From Methanobacteriota archaeon (GTDB taxonomy: Archaea > Methanobacteriota > Methanobacteria > Methanobacteriales > Methanobacteriaceae): a DNA stretch of 34,975 bases. This document shows positions 8,273-16,264 of the stretch, in pieces. Both the position numbers and the translations under genes were made by a program. The stretch covers positions 1 to 34,975 of the forward strand of contig JAEZKE010000137.1 of the NCBI GenBank assembly GCA_023436175.1, written 5' to 3'. Under the pieces are notes generated by a model, which saw only the letters and a list, made by a program, of their open reading frames with translations, searched no databases and had not been told where the DNA came from. How positions within the stretch are numbered: position 1 is the stretch's first letter; every line of letters starts with the position of its first letter.

Positions 8273-9922
8273 TTATCTTTCAATAAATCTTAATCTTCCG
8301 CTCTTATTAAAAACAATGCTCTTTTTCCAGTCACTGCTAGTTTCAGGATAGTCTTCCCTGTAATGAGATCCCCTGCTTTCACGGCGTAAGAATGCGGCTT
8401 TTGTAACAATCTCGGCTATTTCAAGCATTGCAATTGCTTCAATGGCGTCTTGAAGGTCTTTATTAAAACCCATACCTCCTGGTACTTTCATATCCGGAAG
8501 CATTTCTTTAAGATCTTTTATTCTCTTTAAAGCTGTCATCAAACCTTCTTGATTCCTTATTATAGCCACATCTTTCCACATGACTTCTTCAAGCTCCTTC
8601 TTAATCTCAAAGGGATATACTGTACCATCTTTAATAAGGCCTGAAATCCTTGCATCTTCAGCATCAACAAAAGCATCATTTGATAGTAACTCACTACCTA
8701 AAGCATTTTTAGCAGCGTTTTCACCTGCTCTTTTACCAAATACTTGAGTATCTGCCAGTGCATTTCCACCAAGCCTGTTTGCACCGTGCACTCCACCAGC
8801 GGCTTCTCCTGCTGCAAATAAATTGCCCACTGTGGTTTTGCCGTTTTCAGTTATTCTTACACCACCCATGAAATGGTGCGCTGTTGGTGCCACTTCCATC
8901 GGCTCTTTTCTTATATCCACACCAACATCAAGGAACTGTGCAAGCATTGTTTCAAGTTTTTCTTCAATGACCTCTGCTGGAAGATGTGTAACATCAAGGT
9001 AAACTCCACCTTTTGCGGTTCCTCTTCCTTCCCTTATTTCATTGTATATAGCCCTTGCCACGACGTCACGTGTTGCAAGTTCCTTTCGAGGGTCGTATTT
9101 TTCCATGAACCTTTCGCCTTCAGAGTTTAAAAGAACTCCACCTTCTCCCCTGACAGCTTCAGTAACAAGGACTCCTTTTCTGGATTCAGGATGTATCATT
9201 CCCGTTGGATGGAACTGCACCTGTTCCATATCTAACAAATCAGCGCCCGCATTATAGGCTATGAAATACCCGTCCCCAGTTTTCTGTAATGTGTTTGAAG
9301 TAACCGGATATAACCAGCCTGCGCCTCCGCTTCCAAGAATTACAGATTTAGCTTTAAATACCATAAGTTTAGAGTCTTTAAGTGATAATCCGCATGCCCC
9401 TATGACGTTTCGGCCGGTTTCATCCATGATAAGAGATGTAATCATTATCTCATCCATGGTTTTGATACCTCGTTTTGTTACTTCTTCTTTTAGACCCAGC
9501 ATCATTTCATGGCCAGTTCTATCTCCCTGGAAGCATGTACGCCTGTAACTTTGACCTCCGAATGGGCGCTGGTTAATCTGCCCTGATTCCTGCCTGTCAA
9601 AAAGAGCCCCATAGCTTTCAAGCTCAATTAACCTCTGAGGTGCTTCTTCTACCAGAATTCTTACCAGATTAGAATCGTTTAGATATCCTCCGCCTTTAAG
9701 GGTGTCTTCAAAATGAGCTTCAACAGTATCTGCACAATCAACTGCCCCAAAAGCAGCGTTGTACCCTCCCTCTGCTAGAGTAGTACAGCCTGACTTAAAT
9801 GTTAATCCTTTCGATACTATTATAATGTCTAAATCATATTTAGACGCTTCTATTGCTGCCCTACAGCCTGCTCCTCCAGAGCCTATAATTAGAACGTCGC
9901 ATTCGTATACTTCTCTTTCCAT
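8273..9922 (-). CDS. tfrA: Thiol:fumarate reductase flavoprotein TfrA
   Basis: Flavoprotein subunit that reduces fumarate to succinate. In Methanobacteriales the TfrAB enzyme couples this to oxidation of coenzyme M plus coenzyme B to the heterodisulfide. The FAD dinucleotide loop GSGGAG is at 14-19, SGCTTLAEGGY replaces the covalent-FAD His of bacterial enzymes (non-covalent FAD expected), and HPTG, RDVVARA and AHHFMGG supply the substrate and active-site region. The start at 9922 gives MEREVYECDV and 549 aa. An upstream start at 9967 is open, but it would put the TATA box (9947-9957) inside the gene and adds residues not expected in the family. The TATA-to-ATG distance of about 30 nt suggests a leaderless mRNA. 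The iron-sulfur subunit TfrB is not in the window. Confidence 0.93.
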   Translation of the reverse strand: MEREVYECDVLIIGSGGAGCRAAIEASKYDLDIIIVSKGLTFKSGCTTLAEGGYNAAFGAVDCADTVEAHFEDTLKGGGYLNDSNLVRILVEEAPQRLIELESYGALFDRQESGQINQRPFGGQSYRRTCFQGDRTGHEMMLGLKEEVTKRGIKTMDEIMITSLIMDETGRNVIGACGLSLKDSKLMVFKAKSVILGSGGAGWLYPVTSNTLQKTGDGYFIAYNAGADLLDMEQVQFHPTGMIHPESRKGVLVTEAVRGEGGVLLNSEGERFMEKYDPRKELATRDVVARAIYNEIREGRGTAKGGVYLDVTHLPAEVIEEKLETMLAQFLDVGVDIRKEPMEVAPTAHHFMGGVRITENGKTTVGNLFAAGEAAGGVHGANRLGGNALADTQVFGKRAGENAAKNALGSELLSNDAFVDAEDARISGLIKDGTVYPFEIKKELEEVMWKDVAIIRNQEGLMTALKRIKDLKEMLPDMKVPGGMGFNKDLQDAIEAIAMLEIAEIVTKAAFLRRESRGSHYREDYPETSSDWKKSIVFNKSGRLRFIER

Positions 9923-9946
9923 GATTTTACTATAGTGTCCATTTAA

Positions 9947-9957
9947 TTTAAATATTA
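9947..9957 (-). promoter_or_regulatory. TATA box of tfrA
   Basis: On the minus strand this reads TAATATTTAAA, centred about 30 nt before the ATG at 9922. No ribosome binding site lies between them, which fits initiation at or very near the start codon. Confidence 0.5.
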
Positions 9958-10209
9958 TTAAAACCAATAGAAAAAAGTCCTAAAATGAATTGTTTTGAAA
10001 ATATACAGATTAAATTTAAATATTTATTAAAAATCATTTTAATAGAAGTTATTTTAAGATATTTAAGGCCATACAGCACTATTTAACTTTGATTATGCTC
10101 AGAATATATAACTAAATATAAAAAGGATCAGTGCAAAATTTTTATTTAAATATTAAATTACATAAATCAATAGTTCAATTTAACAATAGTTTTTAATTAT
10201 TTTAATACA

Positions 10210-10214
10210 GGAGG
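10210..10214 (+). promoter_or_regulatory. Ribosome binding site deciding sepS start
   Basis: GGAGG 7 nt before an in-frame CTG at 10222 and 25 nt before the first in-frame GTG at 10240. The spacing favours CTG as the initiator. Confidence 0.6.
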
Positions 10215-10221
10215 CATTCCT

Positions 10222-11817
10222 CTGGATAAAAAGAAATTAGTGAAGCTTGCAAAGAAAGATTTCGAAAAAGCATGGACAATGACCTCAAAAACATTGCATA
10301 AACCACATCACGATGATGAATATCCCCGAATACACTTAAAAACAGGTAAAAGCCACATGCTCTATGATACGCTTGCACAGTTAAGGCAGGCATATCTGAA
10401 TTTAGGATTCAACGAAGCTGTAAACCCTGTTTTTATTGAAGAAGATCATATTTACAAACAGTTCGGCCCTGAAGCTCCTGCTGTTTTAGATAGATGTTTC
10501 TATACTGCAGGCCTTCCAAGACCAGATATTGGAATTGGAATGGATAAAATTGGAAAGATCGAAGAAATGGGAGTAGAACTTGACGAAGCAAAAATAGACA
10601 ATCTAAAAGAAGTGTTTAGAGGATATAAAAAGGGAGATGTGAGTGGGGATGATTTAGTTTTAGAAGTTTCACAAGCACTTAATGTTAAAAATAACATGGG
10701 ACTTCGTATTCTGGAAAAAATATTCCCAGAGATCCGCAAATTAACACCTATAGCTCACAAAATGACTTTAAGGTCACATATGACATCTGGATGGTTTATA
10801 ACACTTCAAAACATCCACAATAAAAGGCAGCTGCCTATAAAACTTTTCTCAATTGACAGGTGTTTCAGAAGGGAACAGAGGGAAGATGCAAGTCACCTTA
10901 CAACATATCATTCAGCTTCATGTGTTGTTGTTGACGATGAAATATCTTTAGACATGGGAAAAGCAATATCTGAAAGTTTACTTGAATACTTTGGGTTTGA
11001 AAAGTTCAAATTCACACCTGATGAGAAAAAATCAAAATATTATATCGCAGGTACTCAGACAGAGGTTTATGGTTATCACCCTAAACTTAAGGAATGGGTA
11101 GAAGTTGCCACCTTTGGACTGTATTCCCCAATTGCACTTGCAAAGTACGGGATTGAAAAAGATGTCTTAAATTTAGGGGTCGGTGTTGAAAGGATTGCAA
11201 TGCTCCTTTATAACCAGACAGATGTTAGGGAAATGGTTTATCCCCAAACCTATGGGAAATGGAAGCTTTCAGACCGTGAACTTGCAACCATGCTTAGAAT
11301 AAATTATTATCCTGCAACGGGTGAAGGGCAAACCCTGATGAATGATATAATCACTGCATTTAAAGAACACGGCGACGCACCTTCTCCATGCGAGTTTACT
11401 GCATTTGAAGGTGAATTTTTAGGCAAGAATATATCTGTCAAAGTAGTGGAACCTGAAAAGGGTACAAAACTTTTAGGGCCTGCAGCATGGAACGAAGTAT
11501 ACATCAATAAGGGCGACATCATCGGAGTTCCTGAAAAAAATGTTACAGATGAAAATGCTTTAAATGCCATTGAAAGTGGAATACCAACTGAAATAACTTA
11601 CATGGACGGCATATGTGCCGATGCTGCCTACAAAATTGAAGAAATGGTTGTAAGCGGTGGGGAAGAGGTCACAGTAAGGGTACCCATATCAAGATCCATT
11701 TCTGACATTAACCTAAGACTTGAAAATGTGGCTTTAAATTACATAACAAGTAAAAATAAAGCCATAGATGTAAGAGGGCCAGTATTCTGTACTATAACCT
11801 GTACAATTAAAGAATAG
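10222..11817 (+). CDS. sepS: O-phosphoseryl-tRNA(Cys) synthetase SepRS
   Basis: SepRS loads O-phosphoserine onto tRNA-Cys; SepCysS then converts it to Cys-tRNA. This is the indirect cysteine route of methanogens, and for many it is also the route to free cysteine. It is a class II synthetase: motif 2 appears as FSIDRCFRREQREDASHLT and motif 3 as the GVGVERIAMLLY region, with the SepRS-typical AKKDFEKAW N-terminus and a long C-terminal anticodon-binding part. From CTG 10222 the protein is about 531 aa, close to the family length. The alternative GTG start at 10240 would lose six residues and sit too far from the GGAGG at 10210. It is the first of a run of plus-strand housekeeping genes ending with ribB, but the gaps suggest separate promoters. 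Confidence 0.93.
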   Translation: MDKKKLVKLAKKDFEKAWTMTSKTLHKPHHDDEYPRIHLKTGKSHMLYDTLAQLRQAYLNLGFNEAVNPVFIEEDHIYKQFGPEAPAVLDRCFYTAGLPRPDIGIGMDKIGKIEEMGVELDEAKIDNLKEVFRGYKKGDVSGDDLVLEVSQALNVKNNMGLRILEKIFPEIRKLTPIAHKMTLRSHMTSGWFITLQNIHNKRQLPIKLFSIDRCFRREQREDASHLTTYHSASCVVVDDEISLDMGKAISESLLEYFGFEKFKFTPDEKKSKYYIAGTQTEVYGYHPKLKEWVEVATFGLYSPIALAKYGIEKDVLNLGVGVERIAMLLYNQTDVREMVYPQTYGKWKLSDRELATMLRINYYPATGEGQTLMNDIITAFKEHGDAPSPCEFTAFEGEFLGKNISVKVVEPEKGTKLLGPAAWNEVYINKGDIIGVPEKNVTDENALNAIESGIPTEITYMDGICADAAYKIEEMVVSGGEEVTVRVPISRSISDINLRLENVALNYITSKNKAIDVRGPVFCTITCTIKE

Positions 11818-11821
11818 CCCG

Positions 11822-11831
11822 CCTATTTATT
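11822..11831 (+). promoter_or_regulatory. TATA-like element of nfi
   Basis: CTATTTATTT just after the sepS stop, centred about 27 nt before the ATG at 11854. No GGTGA or GGAGG lies between, so the transcript is probably leaderless. Confidence 0.4.
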
Positions 11832-11853
11832 TTTAGAATTTAACTTTAACCTT

Positions 11854-12486
11854 ATGTATTCATACAACTTCCTTCAAGAGCTTGCAGATATTCAATACAA
11901 CTTATCAGAAGAAGTAATAGAACAGGATAGTTTTGAAAAACTCCAGACAGTTGCAGGAGCAGACGTGTCTTTCCAAAAAGATAATTGTGCAGTTGCAGCT
12001 GCTGTTGTAGTTCAACCCGATGATCTTGAGATTTTAGAGGCAAAAACCATTGAAGTCGAGCTTTTATTCCCATACATATCTGGTTTTTTGGGGTTTAGAG
12101 AAGCTGATGCTGTAATTTCTGTTTTAAGGAAACTGAATAACAATTTTGATGTTTTAATGGTGAATGGACACGGCATAATGCATCCTCGAGGTTTTGGTCT
12201 TGCTTCCCATGTTGGACTTCTGATGGATATACCCACAATTGGGGTCGCCAAAAGATTAATTAAAGGAAACTACAAATATACAGATGGTAATTCACTGAAA
12301 ACCATAGAATTCATGAATAAATCTGTAGGAGCATGTGACAAACAAAAATGCATTAGTGTAGGGCATAAAATATCTTTAAAAACTGCAGTTAACATTGTAC
12401 TGGAAACATCCATATTTAAAATGCCAGAACCAATAAGACAAGCCCATATTCTATCTACAAATACCATGAAAGATAAAATTAAATGA
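11854..12486 (+). CDS. nfi: Endonuclease V
   Basis: Endonuclease V nicks DNA one phosphodiester 3' of deaminated bases, chiefly inosine. The 210-residue protein has the family signatures GADVSF (Asp37), FPYISGFLGFREA (Glu83), NGHGIMHPRGFGLASHVG, IGVAKR (Lys133) and the C-terminal IRQAHILST (His198). Asp37 and Glu83 correspond to the first two metal-binding acids of the bacterial enzymes. The third acid, normally the Asp of a DGxG motif, is Asn104 here. The ATG at 11854 has no ribosome binding site but a TATA-like element about 27 nt upstream. It follows sepS by 36 nt. Family assignment is firm; full nuclease activity is less certain because of Asn104. Confidence 0.92.
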   Translation: MYSYNFLQELADIQYNLSEEVIEQDSFEKLQTVAGADVSFQKDNCAVAAAVVVQPDDLEILEAKTIEVELLFPYISGFLGFREADAVISVLRKLNNNFDVLMVNGHGIMHPRGFGLASHVGLLMDIPTIGVAKRLIKGNYKYTDGNSLKTIEFMNKSVGACDKQKCISVGHKISLKTAVNIVLETSIFKMPEPIRQAHILSTNTMKDKIK

Positions 12487-12613
12487 TTAGTTTTGGAATT
12501 TAACGGTTTAAACTATAAAATAAACCAAATTATAATACAGGAAATTAAGAGCCCTGTAAATATCAGCACCATAACATATCATATAACATCAAAGTAACGT
12601 AAAAGTGATCTAA

Positions 12614-12994
12614 ATGGATATTAAAGGAACTGTAACTTCCGGACAAGGGAAAGGGGCCTATTTTATGTCCCTACCAGTATACAAAACTCAATTTGAAAAA
12701 CAGCTTAATTTCACCCCATTTCCCGGTACTTTAAACATTAAAATAAGTGAAAGGGAAATCGATACAATTCACAAAATTGATGAAGACAAACTGAAAATCA
12801 TTGAAGGTAAAGAGAACTTTGGAGATGTTCTCCTTATACACGCCACCTTAAATGATAAAATAGATGGAGCTATAGTTTTTCCAAAAAAGACTACTAATGA
12901 AGAAAACATTCTTGAATTTATAACATCTAAAAATCTTAAAAAGCAATTAGGTATTAAAGATGGTGATTCTGTTAAAATCACCCTTAAATACTGA
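12614..12994 (+). CDS. ribK: CTP-dependent archaeal riboflavin kinase
   Basis: RibK phosphorylates riboflavin to FMN using CTP rather than ATP, the archaeal form of the enzyme (EC 2.7.1.161). The whole 126-residue protein is the single beta-barrel domain formerly called DUF120: GTVTSGQGKGAYFMSLPVY near the N-terminus and FTPFPGTLNIKI, which binds the nucleotide and flavin. The N-terminal winged helix found in some archaeal RibK proteins is absent, as in Methanocaldococcus. AGTGATC precedes the ATG. It is followed after 109 nt by ribB, placing an early and a late riboflavin/FMN gene side by side on the same strand. Confidence 0.95.
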   Translation: MDIKGTVTSGQGKGAYFMSLPVYKTQFEKQLNFTPFPGTLNIKISEREIDTIHKIDEDKLKIIEGKENFGDVLLIHATLNDKIDGAIVFPKKTTNEENILEFITSKNLKKQLGIKDGDSVKITLKY

Positions 12995-13103
12995 ATTTTG
13001 ATTTATGTTTTAGTTTACGCAAACTATTAAGTATAAGAGAATGATGTATTCTATATCAACTTATTAAATTTACAAAATAATTAAAAAAAGGAGTTACCAC
13101 CAA

Positions 13104-13787
13104 ATGATAAAAGACGCAATTAAAGCATTTAAAGACGGAAAAATCATCTTAATATTTGACAATGATAACAGGGAAAGAGAAACCGATATGATCATTGCAG
13201 CTGAACACATGACCCCTGAACACATGACAACCATCAGAAATGATGCAGGAGGCCTTGTTTGTGTCCCTCTTTCAGCAGAAGTTTCAGATAAACTTGGAAT
13301 TCCATTCATGACAGACATAATGGACGCTGCAACCGAAAAATACCCTGTACTTGGAGAATTATCACCAAATGACATACCATACGATGAAAAATCAGCTTTT
13401 TCTATAACAGTAAACCATAGAAAAACATTTACAGGCATAACAGATAATGACAGGGCATGTACCATAAAAGAATTAGCTCTTCTATGTAAAAATGAAGATT
13501 ATGATAATTTTGGAAAAAATTTCAGGGCTCCAGGACATGTAACATTACTCAGAGCTACTGAAGGACACGTGCTTAAAAGGCAGGGCCATACTGAAATGAG
13601 TATAGCTCTTACAGAAATGGCTGGAACTACACCTGTAGCGGTTTGCTGTGAGATGATGGACGATGAAACTGGTGGTTCAATGACCACTGATAAAGTTGCA
13701 AAATATGCTGAAGAAAAGGGACTCATCTTTTTAAGCGGAGATGAAGTCATTAAAGCATATAAAGAATTTAAAGAAAACCAGAAATAA
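13104..13787 (+). CDS. ribB: 3,4-dihydroxy-2-butanone 4-phosphate synthase
   Basis: RibB converts ribulose 5-phosphate to 3,4-dihydroxy-2-butanone 4-phosphate plus formate, the four-carbon precursor of riboflavin and, in methanogens, of F420 chemistry's flavin pool. The 227 aa cover the complete single-domain enzyme: DNDNRERETDM (acidic Mg-binding loop), DAGGLVCVPL, and the strongly conserved HVTLLRATEGHVLKRQGHTE followed by CEMMDD. There is no GTP cyclohydrolase II fusion, as expected for archaea. GGAG at 13090-13093 precedes the ATG. A rho-independent-like hairpin with T-rich tail follows the stop. Confidence 0.96.
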   Translation: MIKDAIKAFKDGKIILIFDNDNRERETDMIIAAEHMTPEHMTTIRNDAGGLVCVPLSAEVSDKLGIPFMTDIMDAATEKYPVLGELSPNDIPYDEKSAFSITVNHRKTFTGITDNDRACTIKELALLCKNEDYDNFGKNFRAPGHVTLLRATEGHVLKRQGHTEMSIALTEMAGTTPVAVCCEMMDDETGGSMTTDKVAKYAEEKGLIFLSGDEVIKAYKEFKENQK

Positions 13788-13798
13788 GTTAGTTAATT

Positions 13799-13818
13799 TT
13801 AAAGGCACGCGCCTTTAA
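13799..13818 (+). terminator. Hairpin terminator after ribB
   Basis: TTAAAGGC-ACGC-GCCTTTAA, an 8-bp perfect stem with a 4-nt loop, 11 nt after the ribB stop and followed by AATTTTTCATTTTT. The GC core stands out from the AT-rich surroundings. Confidence 0.75.
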
Positions 13819-14125
13819 CTAATTTTTCATTTTTAAAATATTGAATTCTATTTCTCATCTACTGAATCCATTAAAAATACCTCATTAATGTAAATATCCC
13901 TTAAATTTTAAAATTTACTCAAAAATTGCAGGGTATTGTACCAATTCTAGATCCCATCAGTTTTTATAAATCTTATTTTTTTATTTATTTTAAATTTACA
14001 TTATTAATCATAGTCTATTGCTGATTTGGTTCTATTTAGGGGCTTATCTGGTAAAAATTTGGGTGTAAATCGGAAATAAATATTTATTTTTTAAATTTCT
14101 TAGATTAAAATGAAGTTAAAACACA
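13819..14125. other. AT-rich intergenic region before secreted gene
   Basis: About 300 bases with no supported gene. A TATA-like AATAAATATTTATTTTTTAAA around 14076-14096 probably drives the secreted protein gene downstream. Confidence 0.5.
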
Positions 14126-14134
14126 GGAGGTGAT
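14126..14134 (+). promoter_or_regulatory. Near-perfect ribosome binding site
   Basis: GGAGGTGAT, complementary over 9 bases to the usual archaeal 16S rRNA 3' end. In other genes of this window 4-5 nt separate GGTGA from the start codon; here that position (14138) holds GGT, not ATG, GTG or TTG. Confidence 0.8.
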
Positions 14135-14137
14135 AAA

Positions 14138-14692
14138 GGTAAGAATATCACGAAGAAAACTGCATTACTATGTTTATTTATCTTAGTTGGTAGTCTACCA
14201 GTATTTGCCGCTAATTCAACCAGTATAACTCATGAAAAGTTGCAAACAAAAGATCCACAAACATCGTGCCAAAATAACAGCACCCTTGTAACTGGCTTAA
14301 AAAAAATACATTCATTATTTACTAAAAATGAGGAACTCCAAAAAGATATAGAAAAAATATACGACGATATGAATAAAGAACACGTTCCAAGAGACAGAGA
14401 CCCCAAAACTGAAATAGAAAATTCAACGAAGAACGAAATTAAAACACAGTATATCAACGCAATAAATCAAATAAATAACAACAGTACTCAGATAGAATCG
14501 CTGATTAGCAAGAATAACAATCTAAAAAAAGAAATAAAGAGCTTAGAAGAGGTATATCAGACAACACAGCAGAAAATTGATTCCAGTAAAAGCGAAATAA
14601 ACAATAACAATTCAGAGATAGAATCACTGGTTAACCAGAACGATGAACTAATGGAAAAAATACATGACATAGATAAAAATTCAACCAGTTAA
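14138..14692 (+). CDS. Secreted coiled-coil protein, atypical start
   Basis: About 184 aa of unknown function. The open frame begins after a TAA at 14117 and encodes a clear signal peptide: basic KNITKK, hydrophobic core ALLCLFILVGSLPVF and a likely cleavage at AA-N. The mature part is hydrophilic and rich in Asn, Glu, Lys and Ser, with heptad-like IESLISKNNNLKKEIKSLEE and a second IESLVNQNDELMEKI, so a secreted coiled coil is expected. The two IESL blocks look like an internal duplication of about 50 residues. No ATG, GTG or TTG lies in frame before the signal peptide; the first is a TTG at 14240, inside the mature protein. The perfect ribosome binding site at 14126 points to initiation at about 14138-14150. 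Either a non-standard codon is used or the start has been lost. Confidence 0.65.
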   Translation, partial: GKNITKKTALLCLFILVGSLPVFAANSTSITHEKLQTKDPQTSCQNNSTLVTGLKKIHSLFTKNEELQKDIEKIYDDMNKEHVPRDRDPKTEIENSTKNEIKTQYINAINQINNNSTQIESLISKNNNLKKEIKSLEEVYQTTQQKIDSSKSEINNNNSEIESLVNQNDELMEKIHDIDKNSTS

Positions 14693-14722
14693 ATAAAAAA
14701 AATATTTATTTTTATTTTTTTT
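14692..14722. terminator. AT-rich terminator between convergent genes
   Basis: AAATAAAAAAAATATTTATTTTTATTTTTTTT: an A-run and T-run able to fold AAATAAAAA against TTTATTTTT, with long T tracts on the plus strand. It sits between the secreted-protein gene and the end of the convergent CobQ-like gene. Confidence 0.45.
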
Positions 14723-14729
14723 CAAAAAA

Positions 14730-16244
14730 TCATTTAAAATTACGAACTATTTCTCTATACGGTAAATAACCGCTGAAATTAGGAATTTCAGCCATTTTAA
14801 TGATTTGTTCTACATTTAAATGTTCTTCAACTGTTTTCATAGCATTTAAACAGAATTCTTCCAATTTAATTTCTACTTCTGGAGTGTTGCCCCTTTCTGT
14901 CATTTTTATCTTAGGAATTTCACCTATAACGCTCTTACCTGTAATTCCAGTTATGTAAGATGATGCAACCTCCGAGATAGATCTATCGTACACCCTGTTT
15001 AAGATAACGCCACTCGTTTGAACTCCCATTTTATCCATTATGCCTATGTGGCCAACTATGTCCACCGCTGCAGTTTCAATTCCGCCCTTACTGCATGATG
15101 AAACCATGATAACTGGAATATTCGCGGCTTTTGCAATTTCAGCCGATGAAAATGGAGTTTTTTCATTGAGCATCCCTGTAAATGCACTCATAACTCCTTC
15201 AATTAACACTATGTCATACTTTTGATTTCTTAGATTCTTAAGGACATTTTCTAAGTCCATCCATCCAAGCCCCCCTATTTGAATGGAGGAGAATTTTTCC
15301 ATATTTTCTTTATTCAGGTAAAGTGAAGGCACTAAATCCCTTATATCTGGCCCTACTTTCAATACACAAGGCCTGTAACCTCTTTTACGCAAAGCCCCAA
15401 CTATACCCGTTGTTAAAAATGTTTTTCCAGAATCTGAACCAGTGCCTACCATCATCAGAACTTTTGGAATGCCAGGATTAGATGAACTTCCGGAAGAATT
15501 TGTGGATTTAGCATTGATATTTGTATCTATGCCTATTTCACCCCTAACTTTCTTTGAAAGCTCCATATTTTTCTCTTTGATCTCTAAAATATCTTTTTCA
15601 GTTGCATCTATAAATTCAAGGATGTTGTTTTTGAGTGATTCATTTTCATCAAGACACCCGTGAACCATTGTACCTGCAACATTCCCCTCATCATTTCTAA
15701 CTCCAGATAATATTTTGCGAGGGTTATCCTGATAATCTGTCCTTTTTACGGTGCTTAAAAAAAGAGGAACAGCATTTCCTTCAATTAACCCATATGTATG
15801 GCAGTGAAAACCGGTAACATTCTCCCCAACCATACCATTAGTTAAAAACGAATCATCAAGAATTTCAGCTTCAACTCGGTCTGTGCCGATCATAGGGCGG
15901 AACGACACATCAAGAATTCCAAGGCCATCTCTTTCAATAGGGCATGGGGAACGTCTTCCAATATCTGTTTTATTTGCAAGCAGTTGAAATCCAGAGCACA
16001 TCCCAAAAATAAATTTTCCGTCATGGTTCATTTTTATGATCTCATCTTTGAGATCATCTCCAACAGCCCTTGATTCAATTATGCTCCCGCCAGGTATTAT
16101 AAGTCCATCAAGTACATCACTAGCTTTTTGGCCGTTTACCAAACCATTTTCTTTTACGATATGGGTTGGTAATTCGCCGAAGTTCTCAAAAAGAGGCAGA
16201 GCGCCGTTTACATATAGGAGACCTATTTTTTTCATTGTTTTCAC
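14730..16244 (-). CDS. CobQ-like GATase-ATPase fusion, inverted order
   Basis: 504 aa with two recognisable halves. Residues 1-215 are a CobQ/CobB-type class I glutamine amidotransferase: GMCSGFQLL gives nucleophile Cys83, with FHCHTYG and GTMVHGCLDE (His195). A linker rich in Ser and Asn at about 245-258 follows. Residues 260-504 are a dethiobiotin-synthetase-like P-loop ATPase with Walker A GTGSDSGKT at 267-275 and VLIEGVM. In cobyric acid synthase and cobyrinate diamide synthase the ATPase comes first, so this order is reversed. It should amidate a carboxylate using glutamine and ATP; the substrate is unknown (a corrinoid, F430 precursor or cell-wall intermediate are possibilities). It starts 20 nt after gatA, so the two are probably one transcript. 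The GTG at 16244 and the ATG at 16235 are both possible starts. Confidence 0.8.
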   Translation of the reverse strand: MKTMKKIGLLYVNGALPLFENFGELPTHIVKENGLVNGQKASDVLDGLIIPGGSIIESRAVGDDLKDEIIKMNHDGKFIFGMCSGFQLLANKTDIGRRSPCPIERDGLGILDVSFRPMIGTDRVEAEILDDSFLTNGMVGENVTGFHCHTYGLIEGNAVPLFLSTVKRTDYQDNPRKILSGVRNDEGNVAGTMVHGCLDENESLKNNILEFIDATEKDILEIKEKNMELSKKVRGEIGIDTNINAKSTNSSGSSSNPGIPKVLMMVGTGSDSGKTFLTTGIVGALRKRGYRPCVLKVGPDIRDLVPSLYLNKENMEKFSSIQIGGLGWMDLENVLKNLRNQKYDIVLIEGVMSAFTGMLNEKTPFSSAEIAKAANIPVIMVSSCSKGGIETAAVDIVGHIGIMDKMGVQTSGVILNRVYDRSISEVASSYITGITGKSVIGEIPKIKMTERGNTPEVEIKLEEFCLNAMKTVEEHLNVEQIIKMAEIPNFSGYLPYREIVRNFK

Positions 16245-16264
16245 GCTGAAAAATAAAAATTTAG

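Noticed and set aside
14240..14692. TTG 14240 as the start of the secreted coiled-coil protein
   Set aside because: It would remove a complete signal peptide and ignore the perfect ribosome binding site at 14126; there is no binding site before 14240.
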